Shown here piece by piece: positions 32,775-43,389 of a DNA stretch of 64,000 bases. Within the stretch, counting starts at the first letter, position 1, and each line of letters opens with the position of its first letter. The DNA is from Vibrio ponticus. GTDB lineage: Bacteria; Pseudomonadota; Gammaproteobacteria; Enterobacterales; Vibrionaceae. Under the pieces are notes generated by a model that was not told the DNA's origin, searched no databases, and saw nothing but the letters and a program-made list of their open reading frames with translations. A program made the position numbers and the translations under genes. The stretch lies in NCBI RefSeq assembly GCF_009938225.1, contig NZ_AP019657.1, positions 2,914,001 to 2,978,000 on the forward strand, in the 5' to 3' direction.

Positions 32775-35700
32775 ATGAACAAAAAGTTATCTTTTTTAGC
32801 AGCTTCGATGGCGATCGCGCTAGCGGGCTGTGGCGGCGGCAGTGGCAGTGACAATGATGGTTCTCAACCAGAGGGTAAAGGCATCGTCATTACTGGCTTT
32901 GATGGCTATTTTAAAAATGCAGTGGTGTTTGAAGATTTCGACAATAACGGCATCTTGGGTGATGGTGAGAAGATTTTTGGTCTGACTAACGCACAAGGTA
33001 AATTGACTCTTCCTGCTGACACTAAAGTCGAAGGGTCAATTGCGCTACAAACTTTTAAGCCAGGTGGCATCTCCGAGCCTCTAGCAAAACGTATTGCGGC
33101 AGCAACTCCGGAAATTGATACCCCTGCGCAAATCCAAAATATCTTTACTACCGATATGGACCATCCAAATCAGCCTATGGCTAACTCGGTGGTTTTCCGT
33201 GCACCGGCGGAAGGTTTAGGTACTAACGCGGTTATCTCTCCTATCACGGACTTAGTTTCAATTGAGTTGGAAAAAGTAGGCTCTCTTGCGACGGCTAAAG
33301 AGAATGTGAGTAACAACCTTGGTGCGAATGAAGCTGATTTATTTTCGGACTTTGTCCAAGACGCTAAAACCAACCTAGCAAGTGCTCAACTACATAAAAC
33401 AGCACAGATCCTAACGGAAACTAAAGCGAAGGGTGTTGATGCGTATGAGGATAACGCGAGTGAAATTGCATCCATAGCTAAAGACACCTCAGAAAAGCTG
33501 GTGACTGAACAAAACATGGCGAGTGAAGAGCTACTCGATGTTAAGCCAGTGATCAACCCGAGCAAACCAAGTGATGAAGTTAAGACTAACTTCAAACTAC
33601 TGGTTGTGGCAGAGCAGCAATCACGCGTAGCAAATGAGATCAATGCAATTGCCCTTACGCAAGGTGCGACTTCAAATGAAATCTCATTGGTAGGTTTATT
33701 CGAAGATAAGTTTAGTATTGATGGCTCATACAATGATGTTGATGCCTCTAAGGTAGAAATCAATCATATCGGCAACGACGTTAGCATTTCATTTAATCAA
33801 GCGACGCAATCTTTTACAGTTACGTCCCATAGTCAGTTTAAGCGCGATCTGTATATCATTAAGGTGACAACTTACGATGGCATTGCAGCGACGGGTACAG
33901 AGGAAGACACCGCTGTTTCTGTCACATTTGAGATGAAGGTTGAGTTACCGAATGAAGCGCCACAACTAAATGCAGAGTATCAATCAACACTGCAGACAGG
34001 AATTTCTGAGTGGATGCTAATTCAAGGTAAGGCGTTTACTGCGCAACTTGACATGTGGGATCTATTTACTGACCGTGAAGGTGATGTTCTTGACTACATC
34101 GCTGATATCAAAACCGTCATTCCAGGTTTAACATCAAGCTATGATGCAACAACAGGTGTGATGACGATTTCAGGTCGCCCAGCTGAAGCTCACTCTGCGG
34201 GTAAAACATTTAATATCGTTGCGGAAGATAATGTTCCTGCTCGTATCAAGTCTGAACCTGCAACCTTTACTCTACCAGTGATCCACCAAGGTGATATTAC
34301 GGTCGATACTGAAGCTAAAGATCAGCTTCAGAAAGCAGTAAATCAATGGCAGCTAAAAGTACTTGAACCATTTAATCAAACACTGAATATCAGCTCATTG
34401 TTCTCTGGTGATGAAAGTGGTGAAGTTGAGTACTACGCGAACTATGCTGCACATGATAATACCGATCCGGCAAATCCAATTCCAGGCGTTGATATTGAAA
34501 TTAACCATACGACTGGTGATGTAACCTTATCGGGCACACCGACAAGTAAAACCAATGGTGTAGTGCTGTATCTTGCGAAAGGTATTAACTATACCGGTGG
34601 CGCGGATAACGATGTTGAGTCTGAAATGGTTAAGATTGTGCTGCCAAACGTACAGGCTGCAGATCTGGGTTCGATCGATATTAACCATGCTGCTAAGAGT
34701 GAACTTCAAACTACAGCGAATGGTTGGGCAAATGAGCTTCAAGTCGGTGTTCGATTTGAGAAAACACTGGATATTCGCACGCTATTTGTGGATGAAATTG
34801 CTGGTAAAGCAGAGTACTACGCTAACTACGCTGCGAATGACCATACAACGCCAGCTAACCCAATTCATGGTGTGAAGGTTTCTGTTAATAATGAGACAGG
34901 TGTTGTGACGCTTGTAGGTACTCCAACAAAGGTTGCAACCGATGTTAAATTGTATCTTGCGAAAGGCTACGATCTTATCGATGACAACGACATCGATGTA
35001 GAGTCTGAGATGGTAGTTATTGATCTACCAGTGGTTCAGCCTGGAGAGGACATCACTCCACCGCCAGCAGCAGAACTTGCATTCACCGAAGCACATTTCA
35101 ACAATAAAGTTGCGAAGATGGGTAGCTTTGCCCGCGCTGATGGCGAAATTGCTTACGCAATGATGCGCAAGAATGGAGAAACGTTAGAGATTTGTTGGGG
35201 TGACAACGATAATGGCTCTTACCAATCGAACATTGGTAATTATGGTGAAGACTTCAATAATCCTCTTTCGAGCGACCAAATCATTCCGGTACTAAGCCGT
35301 TTGGATCAAGCGACAGGTTATGAGGACTCTGAAACTAAAGACTGTTGGGCTGCTGAGCTAAGAAATGGCTTATTGGTTTCGTCAGAGGTTTATAATGGTG
35401 TGACCGAAGAATCAACTTGGGAAATGCTATATCAAAATGTGATTGGTTCAGGTGAAGAGGCTCAATACCAAATCATTATGAAGTTAAATGATGATGAGCT
35501 ATTTTGGTTTGACTCAACAGATACACCATTTGCGCAAGTTAACCCGGTTAGCTCGAAAGTAGAGGTTGGTACCGTTGAATATCAATTAATGGAAGATACT
35601 CATCCGGCAGAGAACAACGAGAATAAGTATAGCGTCAACGAGTACACCTACACGAGTGATACTAAATACAGTTTGGATTGGGTTCTTCCTGGATATATTG

Positions 35701-35966
35701 GTGAAGCACATGTAAATGATTGGGCGATTGCTCACGATAAAGAGAATCGAGAAATCATTCAACTTACAGACACCGATGGAGATTATCCGAAGACTCGTAC
35801 CCGATACATTCATCGTGATTTTGGAAAGTTCTACATCAACATTGAATGGGATCGCGGAAACTATATGGGTGCACAAGATGGTATTCAATATATGCTGTTC
35901 TCTACAGACAAAGCGCTTATGACTGAGCTTGGTAAAAAACTACCGATTGTTCCAGTCGAAGACTAA
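32775..35966 (+). CDS. large surface lipoprotein with two tandem Ig/cadherin-like repeats
   Basis: This 1063-aa lipoprotein starts MNKKLSFLAASMAIALAGCG, with a clear lipobox (LAGC, Cys 19) and a Gly/Ser-rich linker. An N-terminal carboxypeptidase-regulatory-like or beta-sandwich segment (GYFKNAVVFEDFDNNG, then LTNAQGKLTLPAD) is followed by a helical stretch (about 150-260) and cadherin-like units near 300-500. Two tandem repeats (about 506-625 and 630-754) share EYYANYAA, PANPI, TG.VTL.GTPT and LYLAKG. The C-terminal domain (about 770-1063) has a few Cys and acidic patches and no recognised enzyme motif. The ribosome site AGAGAAG precedes the ATG. It is separate from the kinase-sigma operon by a terminator, but has a similar promoter block. 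Confidence 0.85.
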   Translation: MNKKLSFLAASMAIALAGCGGGSGSDNDGSQPEGKGIVITGFDGYFKNAVVFEDFDNNGILGDGEKIFGLTNAQGKLTLPADTKVEGSIALQTFKPGGISEPLAKRIAAATPEIDTPAQIQNIFTTDMDHPNQPMANSVVFRAPAEGLGTNAVISPITDLVSIELEKVGSLATAKENVSNNLGANEADLFSDFVQDAKTNLASAQLHKTAQILTETKAKGVDAYEDNASEIASIAKDTSEKLVTEQNMASEELLDVKPVINPSKPSDEVKTNFKLLVVAEQQSRVANEINAIALTQGATSNEISLVGLFEDKFSIDGSYNDVDASKVEINHIGNDVSISFNQATQSFTVTSHSQFKRDLYIIKVTTYDGIAATGTEEDTAVSVTFEMKVELPNEAPQLNAEYQSTLQTGISEWMLIQGKAFTAQLDMWDLFTDREGDVLDYIADIKTVIPGLTSSYDATTGVMTISGRPAEAHSAGKTFNIVAEDNVPARIKSEPATFTLPVIHQGDITVDTEAKDQLQKAVNQWQLKVLEPFNQTLNISSLFSGDESGEVEYYANYAAHDNTDPANPIPGVDIEINHTTGDVTLSGTPTSKTNGVVLYLAKGINYTGGADNDVESEMVKIVLPNVQAADLGSIDINHAAKSELQTTANGWANELQVGVRFEKTLDIRTLFVDEIAGKAEYYANYAANDHTTPANPIHGVKVSVNNETGVVTLVGTPTKVATDVKLYLAKGYDLIDDNDIDVESEMVVIDLPVVQPGEDITPPPAAELAFTEAHFNNKVAKMGSFARADGEIAYAMMRKNGETLEICWGDNDNGSYQSNIGNYGEDFNNPLSSDQIIPVLSRLDQATGYEDSETKDCWAAELRNGLLVSSEVYNGVTEESTWEMLYQNVIGSGEEAQYQIIMKLNDDELFWFDSTDTPFAQVNPVSSKVEVGTVEYQLMEDTHPAENNENKYSVNEYTYTSDTKYSLDWVLPGYIGEAHVNDWAIAHDKENREIIQLTDTDGDYPKTRTRYIHRDFGKFYINIEWDRGNYMGAQDGIQYMLFSTDKALMTELGKKLPIVPVED
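34292..35037 (+). repeat. two tandem protein-coding repeats inside the lipoprotein gene
   Basis: Unit 1 (about 34292-34650) and unit 2 (about 34663-35037) encode clearly related ~120-residue modules. For example, GAGTACTACGC is followed by AACTA(T/C)GCTGC in both. Synonymous differences show the duplication is not recent. Confidence 0.75.
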
Positions 35967-35996
35967 ATGTATTAAAAATCAGTATTTTTCGTATAT

Positions 35997-36023
35997 AAGG
36001 ATGACCATTGGTCATCCTTTTTT
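35997..36023 (+). terminator. intrinsic terminator of the lipoprotein gene
   Basis: A perfect 10-bp stem AAGGATGACC / GGTCATCCTT with an ATT loop is followed by TTTT. Confidence 0.92.
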
Positions 36024-36129
36024 CGTTTTATACACACCTACGAACTTGCTTACTTAAGAACCCATCATCCTCATGCTACTATCTCACTGAACTTTCCAAT
36101 AACTATCCTTTCAATTGGCAGAAAAGCAG

Positions 36130-36663
36130 ATGTTACCCATCATAATCACCGGCGGTCCGGGGGCAGGTAAAACCAGTTTAATTAATCAGTTGGCGCAGCA
36201 GGGCTATCAGACATTTGCTGAAGTCTCGCGCGATTTGATTGAGCAGCAGGCGCAGTTAGAAAATGGCATTTTGCCTTGGCATGATCTGCCGGGTTTTGCG
36301 GCTTTATGTTTGACTCATATGGGTGAGCAAAAGCAACAAGCAGCGCAGCATCCAGTAGCATTTTTAGATCGTGCGATTCCTGATATTTGTGGTTATTTAG
36401 CGGAGGCTAAGCTGGAGATTGACGCGTGCTATATTGAAGCGAGTGCTGGCTATCATCCGCAGGTGTTTTTCTGCCGCCCACATCAGGCGATTTATGTGCA
36501 AGATGAGGTGCGCCCCTACCCATTTGCTGGCGCGTTAGCGATTCACGATGCGCTGGTGGCAATCTATCAGCAGTTGGGTTATCGAGTGGTGGAAGTGCCT
36601 TGGGGGAGCTTAGATGAGCGCGTGGTGTTTATCGAGAGCGCGATTGCGCTCCCGATCGAGTAG
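36130..36663 (+). CDS. AAA-type P-loop NTPase
   Basis: This protein of about 177 aa starts MLPIIITGGPGAGKTSLINQ, with a perfect Walker A GGPGAGKTS. The DRAIPDICGYL segment and the overall pattern (FAEVSRDLIEQQ, VFFCRPHQAIYVQDEVRPYPF) match the AAA_28/ATPase family of small predicted kinases or NTPases, whose substrate is unknown. I start at ATG 36130; a TTG at 36115 would add five residues, and neither has a strong ribosome site. It converges on the DUF2959 gene with a 2-bp gap. Confidence 0.85.
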   Translation: MLPIIITGGPGAGKTSLINQLAQQGYQTFAEVSRDLIEQQAQLENGILPWHDLPGFAALCLTHMGEQKQQAAQHPVAFLDRAIPDICGYLAEAKLEIDACYIEASAGYHPQVFFCRPHQAIYVQDEVRPYPFAGALAIHDALVAIYQQLGYRVVEVPWGSLDERVVFIESAIALPIE

Positions 36664-36665
36664 GA

Positions 36666-37307
36666 TTACTTAGCCTGGAGTTTGTTGAGGAACTTGTCTG
36701 ATTCGTTGATCGCTTGGTTCATCTGACTGATCGCTTGTTCAATCTCTTTCTCTAAGCTAACAAACTCACCTTGTAGCGAGCCAATCGCGCTGGCGTTAAG
36801 GTTGTGCTTAAGAAATAGCGTATTGTCACGCAGGGCATTAAGCACCGGGGTCATGCGTTGCTCGGCGCGCTGCATCGCTTTAATCATGGTGTTGTATGAG
36901 GTGCGCGTTTCACGCAGTTTTTGCTCGCTGGCGCGGCGTAGAGAGGCGTTGGTGTAAAGGTCGAGCTCATCTTGCCACTCGGCAAATAACGCTTCTGAAA
37001 CGTCTTCAATCGCGGCAATGCGATCGCTAACATCTTGCGCTGCGCTCTCACTCGCCTCATATTTATCATTGATTTGGTTGTAAACGCTCTCCAGTTCACC
37101 GCCATCAAAATTGGTTAAAGCTGACAGAGCTTCCAAAGCACTGGTAAACTCTTGTTGTGCTTCTTGTTGAGACTGCTTAGCATCTTCAACGCGATCAACC
37201 ATAATATCGCGTTTATGCACGCCAACTTGCTCCATAGCCGCATAGTAGGTGGACTGACAACCCGTAAGGGTGGTGAGGGCAATCAGCATCGCAATCAAAT
37301 AAGGCAT
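36666..37307 (-). CDS. DUF2959 lipoprotein
   Basis: This 213-aa lipoprotein has a short signal sequence ending in the lipobox LTGC (Cys 17). The mature part is almost entirely alpha-helical with long heptad-like stretches (KQSQQEAQQEFTSALEAL, then FVSLEKEIEQAISQMNQAI), predicting coiled coils in the periplasm. Family DUF2959; the function is unknown. It is read toward the NTPase gene and diverges from yihY. Confidence 0.82.
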   Translation of the reverse strand: MPYLIAMLIALTTLTGCQSTYYAAMEQVGVHKRDIMVDRVEDAKQSQQEAQQEFTSALEALSALTNFDGGELESVYNQINDKYEASESAAQDVSDRIAAIEDVSEALFAEWQDELDLYTNASLRRASEQKLRETRTSYNTMIKAMQRAEQRMTPVLNALRDNTLFLKHNLNASAIGSLQGEFVSLEKEIEQAISQMNQAINESDKFLNKLQAK

Positions 37308-37345
37308 CTTTAAGTCCCTGTAATAATCAATAATATGTAGTTAGG

Positions 37346-38290
37346 ATGAATCAGATGATAGGGAGATACAAGTTGAAAATGACTTCTATCATTCAGCATG
37401 TTAATCAATTTGCGCGTTATCTCTTAGCGCGGATGCTGCATGACCGTGTCAATGTCAATGCGGGCTATTTGGCTTACATTACCTTGCTCTCAATTGTACC
37501 TATGTTGACGGTACTGCTTTCGGTTCTCTCATCGTTTTCGGTGTTCGCTAACGTTGGCACCGTGATCCAAGATTTTGTCATTACCCATTTCGTGCCGACC
37601 GCCGGTGATGCAGTGAAATCCGCATTGCTGGAGTTTATTCAAAATACCGGCAAGATGACCGCAGTCGGTGGTGCTTTCTTATTTGTCGCCGCTTTAATGC
37701 TGATATCTAACATCGATAAGAACCTCAACTACATTTGGCGGGTGAAGCATAAGCGCCGCGCCGTGTTCTCTTTCTCAATGTATTGGATGATTTTGACCCT
37801 CGGACCAATTCTGGTTGGGGCAAGTATCGCGGTGACGTCTTATGTCACCTCCCTGACGGTGATGGATAACCAAGTCGTCTCAACGGCTTACCAATTGATG
37901 TTGCGTTGGCTGCCGTTAATTCTCTCTTTCTTGGCGTTTGTTGGCTTGTATATGTTGGTTCCCAACAAAAAAGTGCAACTTTCGCATGCTATGGTTGGGG
38001 CGATAGTCGCCGCATTATTGTTTGAATTGAGTAAGAAAGGCTTTGCCGCTTATATCACGCAATTCCCGTCGTATCAGTTGATTTATGGGGCGTTGGCGAC
38101 GATTCCGATTCTGTTTATTTGGGTCTATTTGTGCTGGCTGATTGTACTGGTTGGTGCGGAGGTTACTGCGGCGCTTGGTGAGCAAGAGCACTGGAGTGAG
38201 GATGCAGAAATGGTACACTCTGCGCCAAGACATTTGCTAAATAAACAAAAAGGAAGTCAAAGTGATAGCCCTGATCCAGAGAGTGAGTGA
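37346..38290 (+). CDS. yihY: YihY/BrkB family inner-membrane protein
   Basis: This polytopic membrane protein of about 314 aa belongs to the YihY/virulence-factor-BrkB (UPF0761) family. [20 protein letters not shown] near the N-terminus is the family signature, and about six TM segments can be traced, with [16 protein letters not shown] near the end. The molecular function is not settled. Several in-frame starts exist (ATG 37346, ATG 37355, TTG 37373, ATG 37379), and the N-terminus is uncertain by up to 11 residues. Its 3' end overlaps dtd by 29 bp. Confidence 0.88.
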   Translation: MNQMIGRYKLKMTSIIQHVNQFARYLLARMLHDRVNVNAGYLAYITLLSIVPMLTVLLSVLSSFSVFANVGTVIQDFVITHFVPTAGDAVKSALLEFIQNTGKMTAVGGAFLFVAALMLISNIDKNLNYIWRVKHKRRAVFSFSMYWMILTLGPILVGASIAVTSYVTSLTVMDNQVVSTAYQLMLRWLPLILSFLAFVGLYMLVPNKKVQLSHAMVGAIVAALLFELSKKGFAAYITQFPSYQLIYGALATIPILFIWVYLCWLIVLVGAEVTAALGEQEHWSEDAEMVHSAPRHLLNKQKGSQSDSPDPESE

Positions 38291-38696
38291 AGCCGCAGTA
38301 CGCGTTGATGGTGAAGTCGTGGGTGAAATTGATCGTGGTCTTTTGGTGCTGCTCGGCGTAGAAAAAGATGACGATGAAGCGAAAGCCAAACGCTTAATGG
38401 AGCGAGTCACGACTTACCGCGTGTTTGAAGATCAAGATGGCAAGATGAACCTCAACGTTAAGCAAGTCGAAGGTAAGGTGCTGGTGGTCTCGCAATTTAC
38501 GCTGCCAGCTGATACCAAAAAAGGCACGCGCGCTGGCTTCTCTCGCGGTGCTCACCCAGTGGATGCAGAGCGTTTGTATGACTACTTTGCCGACCAATGT
38601 GAGCAAGTACTGCCGACTGAACGTGGACGCTTTGCCGCAGACATGAAAGTGTCACTGGTTAACGATGGTCCTGTGACTTTCTGGCTGCAAGTATAG
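38262..38696 (+). CDS. dtd: D-aminoacyl-tRNA deacylase
   Basis: Dtd hydrolyses D-amino acids (and Gly) mischarged on tRNA. The 144-aa protein shows [20 protein letters not shown], the catalytic [12 protein letters not shown] and the C-terminal [11 protein letters not shown], which carries the cis-Pro and Gly-Pro motifs. The start is GTG, with AAGGAAG upstream inside yihY. The yihY-dtd-yiiD order matches E. coli. It may be relevant that a D-amino-acid metabolism operon lies 20 kb away, but no direct link is shown. Confidence 0.96.
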   Translation: MIALIQRVSEAAVRVDGEVVGEIDRGLLVLLGVEKDDDEAKAKRLMERVTTYRVFEDQDGKMNLNVKQVEGKVLVVSQFTLPADTKKGTRAGFSRGAHPVDAERLYDYFADQCEQVLPTERGRFAADMKVSLVNDGPVTFWLQV

Positions 38697-38786
38697 CGAG
38701 CCCATCCCCGAGCACAGTCGCTTGGGGAACCATCGCAACGTTTCGTTGCCTAAACTCATTGATGAGCAGCAATAAAAGGGATTTTT

Positions 38787-39716
38787 ATGTTTAAGCTGAT
38801 CACGCCGAAAACAGATAACCAACTTAATAAATACTACCAATTTCGCTGGCAAATGCTGCGTGAACCTTGGCGTATGCCGCAAGGCTCGGAGCGTGACGAG
38901 TTTGATGCCATGAGCCACCACCGGATGATTGTCGATGGTCGTGGTCGCCCGATGGCGATTGGTCGTCTCTATATGACTCCAGATAGTGAAGGTCAGATCC
39001 GCTTTATGGCGGTAAAAAGCAATCGCCGTAGCAAAGGCATGGGCTCGCTCATTTTAGTGGCACTTGAGTCGTTAGCGCGCCAAGAAGGCGCTAAGCGTCT
39101 GGTGTGTAATGCACGCGAAGAAGCAATCAGCTTTTATGAGCGCAATGGTTTCGAGCGTCGGGGTGAATTGAATGACCAACGCGGTCCGACGCGTCACCAA
39201 CAGATGGTGAAACCGCTCGATCCAATGGCGAATGTTCTGCGTCGCCCTGAGTGGTGCGCCGAGCTGCAAGAGCGTTGGGAACATCACATTCCTATCAGCG
39301 ATAAGATGGGCATCAAGATAAACCAATACACTGGTTATCAGTTTGAATGTAGTGCCCAACTTAACCCCAATCTTAATCCACATAACACCATGTTCGCCGG
39401 TTCGGCGTTTACCCTTGCCACCTTAACGGGGTGGGGCATGACTTGGTTGCTGCTTAAAGAGCGCGGTCTGCATGGCGACATAGTCTTGGCAGATAGTCAG
39501 ATTCGTTATCGCCATCCTGTCGAGCAAAACCCTGTCGCACAAAGCTCATTAGATGGCATCAGCGGCGATTTAGATCGCCTCGCGAGCGGGCGTAAAGCGC
39601 GCATCATTATTCACGTGACTATCTACAGTGGCGACCGTGCTGCGGTTGAGTTTGTCGGTACCTATATGCTGCTGCCTAACTACAATCAGTTGCTCGATTC
39701 TAGGCTTGATTGCTGA
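38787..39716 (+). CDS. yiiD: GNAT acetyltransferase fused to YiiD-type hotdog thioesterase
   Basis: This 309-aa bifunctional protein has an N-terminal GNAT domain (about 1-145; MAVKSNRRSKGMGSLIL is the acetyl-CoA loop, then SFYERNGFERRGE) and a C-terminal YiiD_C hotdog domain (about 160-305; NLNPHNTMFAGSAFTLATL, then VEFVGTYMLLP). It is the same fusion as E. coli YiiD. A role in acyl-chain metabolism is likely but not shown by the sequence. The 3' end overlaps the convergent AsmA-like gene by 31 bp. Confidence 0.9.
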   Translation: MFKLITPKTDNQLNKYYQFRWQMLREPWRMPQGSERDEFDAMSHHRMIVDGRGRPMAIGRLYMTPDSEGQIRFMAVKSNRRSKGMGSLILVALESLARQEGAKRLVCNAREEAISFYERNGFERRGELNDQRGPTRHQQMVKPLDPMANVLRRPEWCAELQERWEHHIPISDKMGIKINQYTGYQFECSAQLNPNLNPHNTMFAGSAFTLATLTGWGMTWLLLKERGLHGDIVLADSQIRYRHPVEQNPVAQSSLDGISGDLDRLASGRKARIIIHVTIYSGDRAAVEFVGTYMLLPNYNQLLDSRLDC

Positions 39717-41650
39717 GCATTAAGCTCAGGACAGATATCGCTGACTTGATATGCCTTTGCAGTGAGATCTGCCTGTAGGCGTTGGCATTTATCTTCCACT
39801 TGTAGCAGTACCGTGGCTAACTCTGGTTTGGTTAAGTCAATTTTGCCAGCCAGTTGCGTGCCGTGACTGCTTTCTTGAGAGCTAAGTGAGATTCTGCCTC
39901 GATCTGCGGCGATCAGTAACTTATCTACATGGAAATCGCGACTAAATTGGCTATTTTGCGTAATTTTAAGCGAAGTTTGGTCACTTTGCTCACCATGATT
40001 AGGCTGAGAGATCATGGCTACATGACTATCACGCAGTGTGGCAGTGATATCGCCGCTAAGCGAATGTGCCAGCATAGAGTAGTCACCGGCTAAGCCGTTG
40101 AGTTGCGCGTGCAGATCGACGGTGCCACTTACGTAAAGTGGTGTTTGAGGGCTGCTAAACTGGTGTTCAAGCGGTAAGCCGTCAACGCTCAGCTCCATTT
40201 GCCAAGGCGCACTGAGTTGCTGGCGATCCCATTTTCCCGTCGCTTCGATATAACCACTTTCTAGTGGTAAGAATAAACGCTCAAGTCGCCATACTTTCTC
40301 TTGATTACTCATTTCCACAATCGCTTGTGTGCTGAGATATTGCGCGTAACTGGCGCTATTTGCCGAGATTTGCAGTGAACCTTGCCATAAACCGAATTGA
40401 TTGTACTGCTTGAGCTTGAGTTGTTTGCCTTCGATATTTAGCCCTGAGATTTGCCAAAATGGCTTATCGGCAATTTGGATCAGTTGCGCGTTGTTGATCT
40501 CGAGTTGCTCCACACTGACGTCGGTAAGGCTGTTGCTCCAATGGTTTAACGCTGCCAGTTTTTCGCCATTAATATCGAGCCATTTCATCCCCGAAATAGT
40601 GAGGTATTTTAGTTTCACCGCCTCTGAGCTAAATCGTCCTTGTAATTGAACGCGACCTTGTTGCCAGTCAGTATCAAGCTCGGTGATTTCAACCGACTGA
40701 GGAGTAAAGAAGATCGTCGCGCTTGGCTCGACAAACTGTTCACCTTGATAGTTAAGCGTATCGGCATTAAACGACAAATAGCCCTCTTTTTGTTGCCAGA
40801 TCGACGCAGATGGTATGATGTTCTCGAGCGATAAATCCAGATTGAGCAACTCTACGCCTTGATAGTTCAGGTTGCTGCTTAAAATATCGAGACTATTAAT
40901 ATCGCGAATCCAGCCACTCGCTGCCACTTGCTCAAGCCACTCGAATGGGTGATCAGATGGCTGGATATTTAAGCCATCGATGGTGACATTGATCAGCGAC
41001 CAACCTTGTGGATATTGCTCTGCTTGCCCGGATACTTGCGCGCCATTCCACTCAAATGAAGCGCCATATACGGTGCTGTCTTGGGCTTGGTAGTCAATAT
41101 CAACCAACAGGTCGTTTAGTGCATGACCTTGCAGGTAGAGCTGCTCTGAAGCAAATTGAATTTTGCCATAGGGAAGGCTCTGCTGTGGCTGCCAAACCGG
41201 ATTCTCGATTTGAATATCGACATTGCGCGCCGAAATCTCGTCCCATGCGAGATCGCTATGCTTAATCGCCAATTGTCGGGTGGTAAAAAACTGGGTGAGC
41301 GAGTGCAACGCGGTTAAATCTTTAGTTGGATGTTGAGAAAGGTTCGCCCCTTCAATGATTAAGGCATCCAGCTTGAGGCGGGTGGTATTCGGGAGCGCAG
41401 CAGAAAACCATAACTCTGCTTTGGGTAGATAGAGAGTTCCATCGCTGGCAAAGCTTATTCCCTCAAGGGTCAGTTGCAGCGGTGGTGTATAGCGGGCTTG
41501 TTCGACTTGAATATTGCTATGGGTGTTGTTGAGCAGATAATTGACCACGGATGTCGCGTATTGGCTACGCATCACTGCATACAGCGCGACGATTGCACCG
41601 ATACACAGTGCTGCCAATAGCAAGAGTAGATAGCCCAGTCGTTTAATCAA
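39686..41650 (-). CDS. AsmA family protein
   Basis: This 654-aa protein has one N-terminal TM helix (about 7-27) and a long periplasmic beta-rich part typical of AsmA/TamB-like bridge proteins thought to move phospholipid between membranes. LTLEGISFASDGTLYLPKAEL near the N-terminus and the C-terminal LNGLAGDYSMLAHSLSGDI are family-like. The length is normal for the group. It is convergent with yiiD with a 31-bp overlap of the coding ends, and stands alone upstream of the pckA terminator. Confidence 0.85.
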   Translation of the reverse strand: MIKRLGYLLLLLAALCIGAIVALYAVMRSQYATSVVNYLLNNTHSNIQVEQARYTPPLQLTLEGISFASDGTLYLPKAELWFSAALPNTTRLKLDALIIEGANLSQHPTKDLTALHSLTQFFTTRQLAIKHSDLAWDEISARNVDIQIENPVWQPQQSLPYGKIQFASEQLYLQGHALNDLLVDIDYQAQDSTVYGASFEWNGAQVSGQAEQYPQGWSLINVTIDGLNIQPSDHPFEWLEQVAASGWIRDINSLDILSSNLNYQGVELLNLDLSLENIIPSASIWQQKEGYLSFNADTLNYQGEQFVEPSATIFFTPQSVEITELDTDWQQGRVQLQGRFSSEAVKLKYLTISGMKWLDINGEKLAALNHWSNSLTDVSVEQLEINNAQLIQIADKPFWQISGLNIEGKQLKLKQYNQFGLWQGSLQISANSASYAQYLSTQAIVEMSNQEKVWRLERLFLPLESGYIEATGKWDRQQLSAPWQMELSVDGLPLEHQFSSPQTPLYVSGTVDLHAQLNGLAGDYSMLAHSLSGDITATLRDSHVAMISQPNHGEQSDQTSLKITQNSQFSRDFHVDKLLIAADRGRISLSSQESSHGTQLAGKIDLTKPELATVLLQVEDKCQRLQADLTAKAYQVSDICPELNAQQSSLESSN

Positions 41651-41709
41651 TGTCTTGTCCCAACAGAAGTCATATCCATGATTCTGTGCGCAATTTTGTT
41701 TAGCTGCAA

Positions 41710-41735
41710 CAAAAAAGCCCCTCGAGAGAGGGGCT
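41710..41735 (-). terminator. intrinsic terminator of pckA
   Basis: On the minus strand AGCCCCTC TCTC GAGGGGCT is followed by TTTTTTG, about 25 bp after the pckA stop. Confidence 0.92.
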
Positions 41736-41760
41736 AGTGGTTAGAATCAAGCCATTGTCA

Positions 41761-43389
41761 CTAATCGAGCTGAGGACCAGCTGCCACTAGTGATTTGCCT
41801 TCTGCATTGTCAGTGTATTTATCGAAGTTGTTGATAAAGCGCTGCGCTAGATCGTGCGCTTTGCTTTCCCATTGCAGTGGATCTACGTAAGTGTCACGTG
41901 GATCAAGAATGCTAGGATCCACACCTGGTAGTGATGTTGGTACTTCTAGGTTAAAGATCGGAATATGCTTGGTTTCCGCATGCTCAATCGATCCATCCAA
42001 GATCGCATCGATGATGCCGCGCGTATCTTGAATTGAGATGCGCTTACCGCTGCCATTCCAGCCGGTGTTAACAAGGTAAGCTTCTGCACCCGCCGCTTCC
42101 ATACGTTTTACCAGTACTTCTGCGTACTTAGTTGGGTGTAGAGTTAGGAACGCTGCACCAAAACACGCTGAGAAGGTTGGTGTTGGTTCAGTGATACCAC
42201 GCTCAGTACCTGCCAATTTAGCGGTAAAGCCAGATAGGAAGTGGTACTTAGTTTGCTCTGGCGTCAGTTTTGATACTGGTGGTAGTACGCCAAATGCGTC
42301 AGCAGAAAGGAAGATCACCTTGTTGGCATGACCGCCTTTTGAAACTGGCTTAACGATGTTGTCGATATGATGCAGTGGGTAAGAAACACGCGTGTTCTCA
42401 GTTTTAGAACCGTCATCAAAATCAATCGAACCGTCGTTACGCACTGTTACGTTCTCTAGCAACGCATCACGGCGAATCGCATTATAAATATCTGGCTCAG
42501 CTTCTTTTGATAGCTTGATGGTTTTCGCGTAACAACCGCCCTCGAAGTTGAATACGCCATCGTCATCCCAGCCGTGCTCATCATCACCGATCAATGCGCG
42601 TTTAGGATCAGTTGATAATGTGGTTTTACCGGTACCCGATAGACCGAAGAAGATCGCCACATCGCCTTCTTGACCCATGTTGGCACTACAGTGCATTGAA
42701 GCGATATCTTTAAGCGGTAAGAAGTAGTTCATCATCGCGAACATACCTTTTTTCATCTCGCCGCCGTACCAAGTACCACCGATTAACTGAGTACGCTCAG
42801 TTAGGTTAAATACGGTAAAGTTTTCAGAGTTAAGACCATGCTCTTCCCATTTCTGGTTGGTGCATTTCGCGCCGTTCATCACCACGAAGTCAGGCTCAAA
42901 GCTTGCCAGTTCTTCTTCGCTAGGACGAATAAACATGTTTTTCACAAAGTGAGCTTGCCATGCCACTTCCGTGATCACTCGAATACTTAAACGAGTATCA
43001 GGGTTAGCACCACAGTAACCGTCAATAACAAATAGGCGTTTACCAGAAAGCTGAGACGTGACCAATTGCTTAAGATCATTCCACACTTCTTGGTTAATTG
43101 GTTTGTTATCGTTTTTCACCGCGTCAGATGTCCACCACATATGTTCTTCCGTTGTGGCGTCTTTAACGATGTATTTATCTTTTGGTGAGCGACCAGTAAA
43201 GATACCGGTGTCTACTGCTACCGCGCCAAGCTCGGTGACTACACCGCGCTCGTAGCCTTGCAGATCGGCACGAGTTTCTTCCTCGAAAAGCATTTCATAA
43301 CTTGGGTTTCTAACCACTTCTTTTACGTCGTATAACCCATGCTTCGAAAGATCAATTGTTGCAGCCTTTGTATGTTCCATAACGGTCAT
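41761..43389 (-). CDS. pckA: phosphoenolpyruvate carboxykinase (ATP)
   Basis: PckA converts oxaloacetate and ATP to PEP, CO2 and ADP in gluconeogenesis. The 542-aa protein has [11 protein letters not shown], the PCK-specific loop with [20 protein letters not shown], Walker [12 protein letters not shown], the metal-binding [18 protein letters not shown] and the adenine-binding region near the C-terminus. The start is [11 protein letters not shown], with AAGGAG upstream. It is monocistronic, with its own terminator. In this neighbourhood it would normally lie near hslO and envZ/ompR. Confidence 0.97.
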   Translation of the reverse strand: MTVMEHTKAATIDLSKHGLYDVKEVVRNPSYEMLFEEETRADLQGYERGVVTELGAVAVDTGIFTGRSPKDKYIVKDATTEEHMWWTSDAVKNDNKPINQEVWNDLKQLVTSQLSGKRLFVIDGYCGANPDTRLSIRVITEVAWQAHFVKNMFIRPSEEELASFEPDFVVMNGAKCTNQKWEEHGLNSENFTVFNLTERTQLIGGTWYGGEMKKGMFAMMNYFLPLKDIASMHCSANMGQEGDVAIFFGLSGTGKTTLSTDPKRALIGDDEHGWDDDGVFNFEGGCYAKTIKLSKEAEPDIYNAIRRDALLENVTVRNDGSIDFDDGSKTENTRVSYPLHHIDNIVKPVSKGGHANKVIFLSADAFGVLPPVSKLTPEQTKYHFLSGFTAKLAGTERGITEPTPTFSACFGAAFLTLHPTKYAEVLVKRMEAAGAEAYLVNTGWNGSGKRISIQDTRGIIDAILDGSIEHAETKHIPIFNLEVPTSLPGVDPSILDPRDTYVDPLQWESKAHDLAQRFINNFDKYTDNAEGKSLVAAGPQLD

